The notes below the pieces were generated by a model. The model made no database searches, was not told the DNA's origin, and worked only from the letters and a program-made list of their open reading frames with translations. From a candidate division LCP-89 bacterium (GTDB taxonomy: Bacteria; Electryoneota; B3-LCP): a stretch of DNA of 7,108 bases. Position 1 is the stretch's first letter. The number at the start of each line of letters is the position of its first letter. Below, piece after piece: positions 1-5,562 of this stretch. The DNA lies in NCBI GenBank assembly GCA_025774735.1, contig JALGZU010000151.1, positions 1 to 7,108 on the forward strand, read 5' to 3'. The translations under genes were made by a program, and so were the position numbers.

Positions 1-1179
1 GTCGAAAGCCGTCTGCACAAAGCAGAGTAGAATGTTCACTGCTTCGGCTTCGGATTTTCCGGCGATGACCGGCTGGAGGGCTTCGATCAGCGAACGGCGG
101 GCCTCTTCGGACGCGGAAGCTTCGAAGTAAACCGGCAGGTCGGTCAGTGGATAGTGGGCGAAGAAAGCCGCAGCGTTCCCGTCATAGACGATCGCCAGAT
201 GATATTCCTTGCCCTGATACTGGAACTGCAACGTTTTGGGTATTGCGGCTTGCCCGAAGGAGGGCGCCCGGGTGACGTTCAAGTCAATTGCAGCTTCGGC
301 GCCGGGATAAGCTTCTTCATAAATGAAAAGCGTGCTGACATGCTCTGTTTCGCCGTCGAAAACGGCCAGATAATAGGTCTTCCCGTCAATCTGGAAGTAG
401 GGCGTTTCGTACCAGACGCTATTCGAGGGGAAGAGGAGGTACGCCCGGTTTTCCGAATAGCCAATGCGTGCGTCGTAGCCTGCCTTGACCATCATGAACC
501 AGGTGAATAGTTCCGTACCGACCGGATTGTTCGAATAGATCTGCTTTCCAATCGTATGCAGCAGCAGGCCGTAACCCCAATCGTTCAGGATCAGGTGGTT
601 TTTGTAGTAACTGGTCTGGTCCAGGAAGGAGGCGTAGTCTGCCCGGCTGATTGTCTCCCAGAAGGCGCTTATGGTCCGGTTATCTACGTTCTGCCCTACG
701 GGAATCCATAAATCAGCGTTATAGGAAATCTCCACGTCCGCCTCAAAGAAGCTGAACGCCAGATTCCTCATGTTCAGGGGCTCGGGCGGTTCGAGGATTT
801 CCAGCGGTTCGTCCGGCGGCGGTGGAGGGAGCGGTTCGGGTTCCGGAGCTGGCTTCACGGGCTGGCTGCGGCGGAAGGTCTCCTCTAACGTTTCCAGGTC
901 CTCTTCGGTTACTTCCGCGATGGGGATGTCAACCGGCTTGGGTGCTTCATCTGCAGCCAGGCCAGGGGAAATTTCCATCTTCAACCAATCTTTACCCAGG
1001 AACCGGGCAAATTCGAGGTCGGTTTTATATTTCTCTTCCTGGTAAACAGACGCAGGACCGGTTTTGTACTTGTCCTGAGCCGTTGATGAGAGCATCAGCA
1101 GCGGCAGTAGCACAGCGGTGAAGATTAACCGGATGCTGCTCTTCGAAACAGTCATGATTGGATTCCTGGATTCTTTCAT
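1..1179 (-). CDS. Exported transglutaminase-like family protein, N-terminal part (C-terminus beyond window)
   Basis: The minus strand is open from an ATG at 1179 to base 1, giving 393 residues with no stop, so the gene continues off the left edge. The start is supported by a strong Shine-Dalgarno GGGGGAGG (1195-1188) 8 nt upstream. Residues 14-34 form a signal peptide: a basic R17, a hydrophobic core (LIFTAVLLPLLML), and likely cleavage after S-T-A34, before QDKYK. Residues about 109-134 are a proline- and glutamate-rich linker with PLPPPPPDEP. The mature region is rich in aromatic residues (for example W174, Y191-Y192, W203, W225) and ends in a helix EAEAVNILLCFVQTAFD. From memory, Bacteroidetes proteins of this architecture (signal peptide, Pro-rich linker, beta-rich domain) continue directly into a transglutaminase-like Cys-His-Asp domain after an FVQTAF segment. 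That domain is not in the window, so no catalytic residue can be seen and the activity is inferred. It acts outside the cytoplasm, probably in the periplasm or envelope. It is transcribed divergently from uvrB. Confidence 0.72.
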   Translation of the reverse strand, partial: MKESRNPIMTVSKSSIRLIFTAVLLPLLMLSSTAQDKYKTGPASVYQEEKYKTDLEFARFLGKDWLKMEISPGLAADEAPKPVDIPIAEVTEEDLETLEETFRRSQPVKPAPEPEPLPPPPPDEPLEILEPPEPLNMRNLAFSFFEADVEISYNADLWIPVGQNVDNRTISAFWETISRADYASFLDQTSYYKNHLILNDWGYGLLLHTIGKQIYSNNPVGTELFTWFMMVKAGYDARIGYSENRAYLLFPSNSVWYETPYFQIDGKTYYLAVFDGETEHVSTLFIYEEAYPGAEAAIDLNVTRAPSFGQAAIPKTLQFQYQGKEYHLAIVYDGNAAAFFAHYPLTDLPVYFEASASEEARRSLIEALQPVIAGKSEAEAVNILLCFVQTAFD

Positions 1180-1187
1180 CGCAAATA

Positions 1188-1195
1188 CCTCCCCC
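1188..1195 (-). promoter_or_regulatory. Ribosome binding site of the exported protein
   Basis: On the minus strand GGGGGAGG lies 8 nt before the ATG at 1179 and fits the anti-Shine-Dalgarno sequence well. It decides this start over the in-frame ATG at 1155, which has no such site. It contrasts with uvrB in the same intergenic region, which has none. Confidence 0.6.
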
Positions 1196-1275
1196 GATCT
1201 AGGTTGAAACTCAATTATTGAAACAGGTGACGCGCCCGTTCAGTTCCTTCAGGTGACGGGAATTTGCAGGTTTCC

Positions 1276-1289
1276 GGTGCAATCGCACC
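1276..1289. repeat. Small palindrome in the divergent intergenic region
   Basis: GGTGC and GCACC flank a 4-nt centre (AATC), a perfect 5-bp inverted repeat. It lies between the two divergent starts and could be an operator half or a hairpin in the leader of the minus-strand gene. No known regulator site is recognised. Confidence 0.35.
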
Positions 1290-1293
1290 TTAT

Positions 1294-1310
1294 CCTGACG
1301 GAATGTCAGG
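1294..1310. repeat. CCTGAC-N5-GTCAGG inverted repeat
   Basis: A perfect 6-bp inverted repeat with a GGAAT centre. A further CGTCAG at 1315-1320 could pair instead with CTGACG at 1295-1300, so two alternative hairpins are possible. It sits upstream of the uvrB promoter and of the minus-strand gene. There is no U-tract, so it is not a typical terminator. A transcription factor site is possible but not identified. Confidence 0.35.
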
Positions 1311-1324
1311 AACTCGTCAGTGTT

Positions 1325-1338
1325 TCGAAGAGTTTCGA
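1325..1338. promoter_or_regulatory. Candidate operator TCGAA-N4-TTCGA upstream of uvrB
   Basis: A perfect 5-bp inverted repeat with a 4-nt centre lies 19 bp before the uvrB -35 element. It overlaps a direct repeat of GTTTCGA (1322-1328 and 1332-1338). The dimensions (5-4-5) match the Gram-positive LexA box CGAAC-N4-GTTCG but the half-sites differ. uvrB is an SOS gene in many bacteria, so a damage-response operator is a reasonable guess only. Confidence 0.25.
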
Positions 1339-1357
1339 TGCGAAGGCATCTTTTACC

Positions 1358-1386
1358 TTGACTTTTGGCGATTAGCGTCTTACATT
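1358..1386 (+). promoter_or_regulatory. Predicted sigma-70-like promoter of uvrB
   Basis: TTGACT at 1358-1363 (5 of 6 to the -35 consensus) is followed after exactly 17 bp by TACATT at 1381-1386 (4 of 6 to the -10 consensus). Transcription would begin near 1393, giving a leader of about 19 nt. No Shine-Dalgarno sequence is visible in that leader, which reads through TTTAATGCACCTAAT to the uvrB ATG. Confidence 0.5.
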
Positions 1387-1411
1387 TTAGCAGATATTTA
1401 ATGCACCTAAT

Positions 1412-3418
1412 ATGGCCGAATTTAAGTTAGTCAGCGAATTCCAACCTCGCGGCGATCAGCAGCAGGCAATAGAGAAGTTGGAGGAGGGTTTACACCAGGG
1501 TCAAAAGCATCAGACTCTCCTGGGTGTGACCGGATCGGGCAAGACCTTCACCATGGCCAACGTCATCGCGCGCTGGGGAAGGCCTACTTTGGTGATGTCG
1601 CACAACAAGACGCTGGCGGCTCAGCTCTACGGTGAACTGAAGGGATTTTTCCCGCACAATGCCGTTGAATATTTCATCAGCTACTACGACTATTACCAGC
1701 CGGAAGCCTACCTACCTTCCAGCGATACCTATATCGAAAAAGAGACCTCTATCAACGACGAAATAGACCGGCTCAGGCTGAGGGCGACCTCCTCGCTGAT
1801 GGAGAGAGACGACGTTATCATTGTAGCCTCGGTGTCCTGCATCTACAACCTCGGATCCCCCAAGGACTACCGCGAACTACTCCTTTTTGTCGAAAAGGGA
1901 ATGAGTTATCCCCGCAAGGAGATCCTGGGCAAGCTGGTTGATATCTATTACACCCGCAACGATGTGGGCTTTCCACGCGGGTCGTTTAGAGTGCGCGGCG
2001 ACGTCATCGAAGTTCATCCAGCCTATGAAGAGGAGGCCATCCGTCTCGAATTCTGGGGGGAAGAGCTGGAACGCATCTCCCGTTTCTCAATCCTGACAGG
2101 AGAGATGATCGAAGAGAAGGAAAAGGCGGCGATCTATCCCGCCAAGCACTTCGTCACTACCCTACCGGGACTGCGGGAAGCCGCCAAAGCGATCGAAGCC
2201 GAGCTGACTGAGACCGTGGCAGACATGAAGCGCGATGGCAAGCTGGTTGAAGCCCAACGGCTCGAGCAGCGCACCAAGTATGATCTCGAGATGATGAGGG
2301 AAGTGGGCTACTGTTCCGGCGTTGAAAATTACAGCCGCCACCTGGCAGGCCGCAAATCCGGCGAACGGCCCTGGACCCTTATCGACTACTTCCCCGAAGA
2401 TTTCTTGTTGATCGCGGACGAATCGCACGTAACCGTACCGCAGATCCGGGGAATGTACAACGGTGACCGAGCCCGCAAAACCGTGCTGGTGGATTACGGA
2501 TTCCGGCTGCCTTCGGCGCTGGATAACCGCCCCCTGGTCTTCTCCGAATGGGAATCCCTGATCGAAAACATGGTCTTCGTCAGCGCTACTCCCGGAGATT
2601 ACGAACTGGAGAAAAGCGGCGGCATTATCGTTGAACAGATCATCCGACCGACCGGCCTGATGGATCCGGAAATCGTGGTACGGCCTGTCACCGGACAGAT
2701 AGACGACCTGATCGAGGAGATCCGCCAGGTCATCGAAAGGGGGGAGCGAGTTCTGGTGACTACTCTGACCAAGCGGATGTCCGAGGATCTGACCGAATAC
2801 CTGACCGGGGTGGGTATCAATGTACGCTACCTGCATTCGGAGATTAATTCTCTCGACCGGGTGGAGATCCTGCGGGATTTGCGCCTGGCCGAGTTCGACG
2901 TCCTGGTCGGGATCAACCTTTTACGCGAAGGTCTGGACCTGCCCGAAGTGTCACTGGTGGCGATTCTGGACGCCGATAAAGAGGGCTTTCTGCGCAGCGA
3001 AACGTCACTCATGCAGACCGCCGGGCGCGCCGCCCGCAACGCCGCCGGGCGGGTGATCTTCTACGCGGATCACATCACCGAATCCATGCGCAAGGTGATC
3101 GCCGAAACCGAGAGGCGCAGAAAAGCTCAGGACGAATACAATCACGAGCACGGCATCACGCCGCAGACCATCCGCAAGACGGTCGAAGAGATCCTCAAGG
3201 CGACCACCGCCGCTGACGCCAAGGCGGCGCCTGGCGAGGAAGCGGACCGGTTGATACGGGATGCGCGGCAGGATCTGCTGACTCAACTGGAATTCGAGGA
3301 GGTCATCGAGCGGCTGGAGAAGGAGATGAACGTGGCTGCCGTGGCCCTGGAATTCGAACGGGCCGCCAGGCTGCGTGACGAGATAAACAGGTTAAAGGAA
3401 GAGAGGCCGAAAAAGTGA
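1412..3418 (+). CDS. uvrB: UvrABC excinuclease subunit B
   Basis: UvrB is the damage-verifying helicase-like subunit of nucleotide excision repair. It is loaded onto DNA by UvrA, inserts a beta-hairpin between the strands and recruits UvrC for dual incision in the cytoplasm. The 668 residues match the usual length. Visible motifs in order: Walker A GVTGSGKT (38-45); the beta-hairpin segment [10 protein letters not shown] (91-100); the family stretch [11 protein letters not shown] (140-150, with N146 where Gly is usual); DESH of motif II (336-339); VSATPG of motif III (390-395); QTAGRAARN of motif VI (535-543); and a C-terminal UVR coiled-coil domain (about 626-664) that contacts UvrA and UvrC. 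The start [16 protein letters not shown] is the family's normal N-terminus. No Shine-Dalgarno is present, so initiation may rely on the short AU-rich leader. The stop overlaps the purD start as GTGA, so the two genes are cotranscribed and probably translationally coupled. The gene appears intact. Confidence 0.97.
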   Translation: MAEFKLVSEFQPRGDQQQAIEKLEEGLHQGQKHQTLLGVTGSGKTFTMANVIARWGRPTLVMSHNKTLAAQLYGELKGFFPHNAVEYFISYYDYYQPEAYLPSSDTYIEKETSINDEIDRLRLRATSSLMERDDVIIVASVSCIYNLGSPKDYRELLLFVEKGMSYPRKEILGKLVDIYYTRNDVGFPRGSFRVRGDVIEVHPAYEEEAIRLEFWGEELERISRFSILTGEMIEEKEKAAIYPAKHFVTTLPGLREAAKAIEAELTETVADMKRDGKLVEAQRLEQRTKYDLEMMREVGYCSGVENYSRHLAGRKSGERPWTLIDYFPEDFLLIADESHVTVPQIRGMYNGDRARKTVLVDYGFRLPSALDNRPLVFSEWESLIENMVFVSATPGDYELEKSGGIIVEQIIRPTGLMDPEIVVRPVTGQIDDLIEEIRQVIERGERVLVTTLTKRMSEDLTEYLTGVGINVRYLHSEINSLDRVEILRDLRLAEFDVLVGINLLREGLDLPEVSLVAILDADKEGFLRSETSLMQTAGRAARNAAGRVIFYADHITESMRKVIAETERRRKAQDEYNHEHGITPQTIRKTVEEILKATTAADAKAAPGEEADRLIRDARQDLLTQLEFEEVIERLEKEMNVAAVALEFERAARLRDEINRLKEERPKK

Positions 3419-4674
3419 AAGTACTGGTCGTCGGGTCGGGTGGACGGGAGCATGCTCTCTGCTGGAAACTTGCCCAGAGTCCAAAACTAACTCAACTCTA
3501 CTGCACGCCCGGCAATGCGGGTATCGCGCGGATCGCCGAATGCGTCCCCATCGGTGCGGACAGCATCCACGAACTGTTCACCTTTGCCGCTTCAGAGGGG
3601 ATAGATCTGACCGTCGTCGGTCCTGAAGTTCCCCTGGTGGAAGGGATCGTGGATACCTTCCGGGCGGGCGGACTGAGAATCTTCGGGCCGAGCAAGGCGG
3701 CAGCGCAGTTGGAGGGATCCAAGGCGTTTGCCAAGCAATTCATGTTCCGGCACAATATCCCCACAGCGAAATTCGACCTCTTCGACAATTACGTTTACGC
3801 CAACGAGGCCCTGGAACGTTACGGTTTCCCGGTGGTGATCAAAGCCTCCGGCCTGGCGGCGGGCAAGGGGGTGATCATCTGCGAGAACCGGGAGGCGGCC
3901 AGAAACACCCTGGAGAGCATCCTTATCGATCACCGCTTCGGTGACGCAGGATCTCACGTGGTGATCGAAGAGTATTTAACGGGTGAGGAAGCCAGCATCC
4001 TGGCGCTGACCGACGGCGAGAACACCGTCTGCCTGACCTCTTCACAGGATCACAAGCGCCTCCAGGAGGGTGACCGGGGCCCAAATACGGGCGGCATGGG
4101 AGCCTATGCTCCCGCTCCGGTGATAACGCTCGAGTTACAGCAGCGCATCGAGGAGGAGATCCTACGGCCCACGCTGGCAGGCATGAAGGCCGAGAGCGCC
4201 CGGTTCACCGGCTGCCTCTACCTGGGGCTGATGATCTCCGAATCCGAACCCAAAGTGCTCGAATACAACGTCCGTTTCGGCGATCCGGAAACGCAGGCGG
4301 TCCTGCCCATGCTGAAATCGGATCTGCTCGACCTGATGCTCGCCTCGATTGATGGAGATCTCGGCGGATATAACGTTGAATTCCACCTCGGCGCGGCCGT
4401 TTGCGTGGTCCTGGCTTCGGGGGGCTACCCGGGCAGCTACGAGAAGGGCAAGGTGATCAGCGGGCTGGACGATGTGCCCGGCGGCGTCACCGTCTTCCAC
4501 GCCGGAACATCCTTGAAGGACGGCCGGATCGTCACCTCCGGCGGACGCGTGCTGGGTGTGACGTCACGGGGAAGCAGCCTGAAGGATACCTTGGCGTTGA
4601 CCTACAAGGGCGTTGAAACCATTGATTTCGAGGAAAAGTTCTACCGCAAGGATATTGCGTACAGGGCGGTGTGA
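3415..4674 (+). CDS. purD: Phosphoribosylamine-glycine ligase (GAR synthetase)
   Basis: PurD joins 5-phosphoribosylamine and glycine with ATP to give glycinamide ribonucleotide, the second step of de novo purine synthesis. The 419 residues match the normal single-domain enzyme. The N-domain begins [20 protein letters not shown], and TPGNAGI follows at 31-37. The ATP-grasp core shows [11 protein letters not shown] (143-153), [12 protein letters not shown] (222-233) and the family signature RFGDPETQ (287-294). The C-terminus ends with the typical RKDIAYRA. The start is GTG, supported by GAGAGG at 3401-3406 with an 8-nt spacer, and overlaps the uvrB stop by 4 nt. No PurN, PurM or other pur gene is adjacent, so linkage to uvrB is positional and not pathway-based. 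A rho-independent terminator is not seen after the stop, so read-through into the RAYT/REP interval and the epimerase is likely. Confidence 0.97.
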   Translation: MKVLVVGSGGREHALCWKLAQSPKLTQLYCTPGNAGIARIAECVPIGADSIHELFTFAASEGIDLTVVGPEVPLVEGIVDTFRAGGLRIFGPSKAAAQLEGSKAFAKQFMFRHNIPTAKFDLFDNYVYANEALERYGFPVVIKASGLAAGKGVIICENREAARNTLESILIDHRFGDAGSHVVIEEYLTGEEASILALTDGENTVCLTSSQDHKRLQEGDRGPNTGGMGAYAPAPVITLELQQRIEEEILRPTLAGMKAESARFTGCLYLGLMISESEPKVLEYNVRFGDPETQAVLPMLKSDLLDLMLASIDGDLGGYNVEFHLGAAVCVVLASGGYPGSYEKGKVISGLDDVPGGVTVFHAGTSLKDGRIVTSGGRVLGVTSRGSSLKDTLALTYKGVETIDFEEKFYRKDIAYRAV

Positions 4675-4738
4675 TTGATTGATGAAGATTGAACTGATGA
4701 ATCAAGTGATTAAATTCTAAGGAATAAAAGGACACCCC

Positions 4739-4828
4739 ATGAAAATACTGGTCACCGGAGGAGCGGGTTTTATCGGATCGCACATTGTTTTATGTGGGGG
4801 AGGTCAGGTATTCTTACCTGACGGATGA
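4739..4828 (+). pseudogene. Truncated 5-prime remnant of an NAD-dependent epimerase gene
   Basis: Bases 4739-4783 match the start of the intact epimerase (5563-5607) at 44 of 45 positions; the single difference, T4768 versus C5592, is synonymous. The reading frame gives MKILVTGGAGFIGSH, the Rossmann glycine-rich start, then IV where the intact protein has VV. It then runs into REP sequence and stops at 4826-4828 after 29 residues. An AAGGA 6 nt before the ATG suggests that it still initiates. The upstream bases also resemble those before the intact gene (TAAATT then AAGGAATAA, versus TAAATT then AGGAAATAA). It is either the displaced original start of the downstream gene or the stub of a second epimerase paralogue. 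It cannot be functional as an enzyme. Confidence 0.8.
4796..4822 (-). repeat. REP palindrome, inverted orientation (REP0)
   Basis: GGGGGAGG leads into a perfect 8-bp stem GTCAGGTA (4803-4810), loop TTCT, and TACCTGAC (4815-4822). Read on the minus strand it has the same plan as the other copies: stem, AGAA loop, stem, then a CCTCCCC tail. Three of the eight stem pairs differ from the other copies, and each change is compensated on the opposite arm. Confidence 0.75.
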
Positions 4829-4844
4829 GGATTAACGGAGAAAT

Positions 4845-4894
4845 GACAGACAAGAATGTCTGTCCTCCCCGATTGCTTCTGAGGAGGTCAGGCC
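4845..4894 (+). repeat. REP unit, direct orientation (REP1)
   Basis: A perfect 8-bp stem GACAGACA (4845-4852) and TGTCTGTC (4857-4864) closes an AGAA loop and is followed by CTCCCCGATTG. A second possible stem pairs CCTCC (4864-4868) with GGAGG (4883-4887). The first 31 bases recur exactly at 5506-5536, and the whole 50-bp unit recurs imperfectly at 4951-5000. Confidence 0.8.
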
Positions 4895-4926
4895 ACTTAG
4901 GGGGCTTACGCCCATTCCTGCATGAC
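4881..4926 (-). repeat. Possible degenerate inverted REP copy
   Basis: GAGGAGGTCAGG opens like the inverted REP0, and CCTGCATGAC 24 nt later can close the stem with a small bulge. Between them is a minor hairpin, GGGC-TTAC-GCCC (4902-4913). It could be an inverted REP with inserted sequence, or chance similarity. It overlaps the tail of REP1. Confidence 0.3.
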
Positions 4927-4950
4927 GAAAATAAGGAATATTTATGGATT

Positions 4951-5000
4951 GACAGACAAGAATATCTGTCCTCCCTGATAGCCTCTGGAGGGATCAAGCC
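4951..5000 (+). repeat. REP unit, direct orientation (REP2)
   Basis: GACAGACA (4951-4958), AGAA loop, then TATCTGTC (4963-4970), with one unpaired position (C4957 opposite A4964). The tail CTCCCTGAT resembles that of REP1, and CCTCCC (4970-4975) can pair with GGAGGG (4987-4992). It lies 106 bp after REP1 in the same orientation, just upstream of the transposase start. Confidence 0.75.
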
Positions 5001-5010
5001 TTCCTATCCT

Positions 5011-5499
5011 ATGAAAACGAGCTTCGGAATGAATGATCAAATTAAAATAACAAGAAGGCATCTACCACACTGGGAATTGAAGGGAGCCACTTATTTTATA
5101 ACATTTAGAACATCACGCACCTTATTGTCACTTAATGAAATAGAGTATGTTTTAAACCATGTGAAGATCGGTAATGGCAAGTTTTACACTCTTATTGCTG
5201 CCGTTGTTTTAGAGGATCATGTCCATTTAGTGATTAAGCCTATGGAAGGATATAATCTTAGCCGAATATTGAAAGGGATCAAAGGGGTCACGGCCAGACA
5301 GATTAATTTAGGAAGAAGCAATAGAGGATCTGTTTGGCAAGCAGAATCATTCGACCGCATTATTAGAAGCCTTAGTGACTTTGAAGAAAAATTGAATTAT
5401 ATGTGGAATAATCCTGTTAAATTGGATCTTGCGGATGAGCCGCAGAAGTATCCTGGCTGGTTTTTTAATGAAGAATATGAAGAATATGTAAGTAAATGA
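5011..5499 (+). CDS. REP-associated tyrosine transposase (RAYT), Y1/HUH family
   Basis: RAYTs are small single-domain HUH nucleases related to IS200/IS605 TnpA. They cut and join single-stranded DNA at REP hairpins and are thought to spread REP sequences. With the start at 5011 the protein has 162 residues. It shows the family N-terminus RRHLPHWELKGATYFITFR (15-33), the metal-binding HUH motif in DHVHLVIKP (H70 and H72), WQAESFDRIIR (109-119), and the C-terminal NYMWNNPVKLDLADEPQKYP with the likely catalytic Y130. All key residues are present, so it may be active. The frame stays open upstream to an ATG at 4825, but that 62-residue extension is translated REP sequence (for example DKNVCPP) and was rejected. 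An ATG at 5029 is an equally good alternative start; neither has a well-spaced Shine-Dalgarno, although GGAGGG lies 18 nt before 5011. Composition is AT-rich compared with its neighbours. A REP copy follows immediately. Confidence 0.87.
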   Translation: MKTSFGMNDQIKITRRHLPHWELKGATYFITFRTSRTLLSLNEIEYVLNHVKIGNGKFYTLIAAVVLEDHVHLVIKPMEGYNLSRILKGIKGVTARQINLGRSNRGSVWQAESFDRIIRSLSDFEEKLNYMWNNPVKLDLADEPQKYPGWFFNEEYEEYVSK

Positions 5500-5505
5500 A
5501 ACAGG

Positions 5506-5536
5506 GACAGACAAGAATGTCTGTCCTCCCCGATTG
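5506..5536 (+). repeat. REP palindrome, direct orientation (REP3)
   Basis: A perfect 8-bp stem GACAGACA (5506-5513) and TGTCTGTC (5518-5525) around AGAA, followed by CTCCCCGATTG. It is identical over 31 bases to REP1 (4845-4875). It lies 6 nt after the transposase stop and could also protect or attenuate the transcript, but it has no U-tract and is not a classical terminator. Confidence 0.82.
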
Positions 5537-5562
5537 GATGTTATATAAATTAGGAAATAAGC

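Larger units (their letters stand above)
4796..5536 (+). mobile_element. REP/RAYT module (REPtron-like) between purD and the epimerase
   Basis: The interval holds one REP-type hairpin in inverted orientation (4796-4822), two in direct orientation (from 4845 and 4951), a RAYT transposase gene, and a third direct hairpin (5506-5531 plus GATTG). Palindromes of opposite orientation next to a single-domain HUH transposase are the known arrangement of REPtrons. The base composition is clearly more AT-rich than in the flanking purD and epimerase genes, especially across the transposase, consistent with foreign origin. The left limit is placed at the GGGGGAGG abutting the epimerase remnant and the right limit after the REP tail. 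Exact ends are uncertain because RAYTs do not make classical target duplications. Confidence 0.72.

Noticed and set aside
154..510. Plus-strand ORF of 118 codons at the left end
   Set aside because: It is the antisense shadow of the minus-strand exported protein, which has a signal peptide, a Shine-Dalgarno and a much longer open frame.
770..1121. Two overlapping plus-strand ORFs rich in Gly and Ser
   Set aside because: They are the reverse reading of the proline- and glutamate-rich linker of the minus-strand gene; the low complexity comes from that linker.
1185..1200. CCTCCCCCGATC resembling the REP tail CCTCCCCGATTG
   Set aside because: There is no adjoining hairpin, and the bases are explained by the Shine-Dalgarno of the minus-strand gene.
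1214..1243. Minus-strand promoter CTGAAC-18-AATAAT for the exported protein
   Set aside because: The -35 match is only 3 of 6, so it is not distinguishable from chance.
2162..2836. 224-codon minus-strand ORF inside uvrB
   Set aside because: It lies wholly within a well-conserved gene on the other strand, with no recognisable domain and no ribosome binding site.
4675..4716. Terminator hairpin TTGATT/AATCAA, or promoter TTGAAC-16-TAAATT, after purD
   Set aside because: The stem is short and AT-only in the main, with a 19-nt loop and no U-tract; the promoter boxes match only 4 of 6 each.
4825..5010. N-terminal extension of the RAYT protein from ATG 4825
   Set aside because: The extension is translated REP sequence and precedes the family's usual N-terminus; kept only as a finding.
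4796..5536. CRISPR array
   Set aside because: There are only a few palindromic repeats at irregular spacing (106 and 555 bp) and in both orientations; they fit REP elements with a RAYT.
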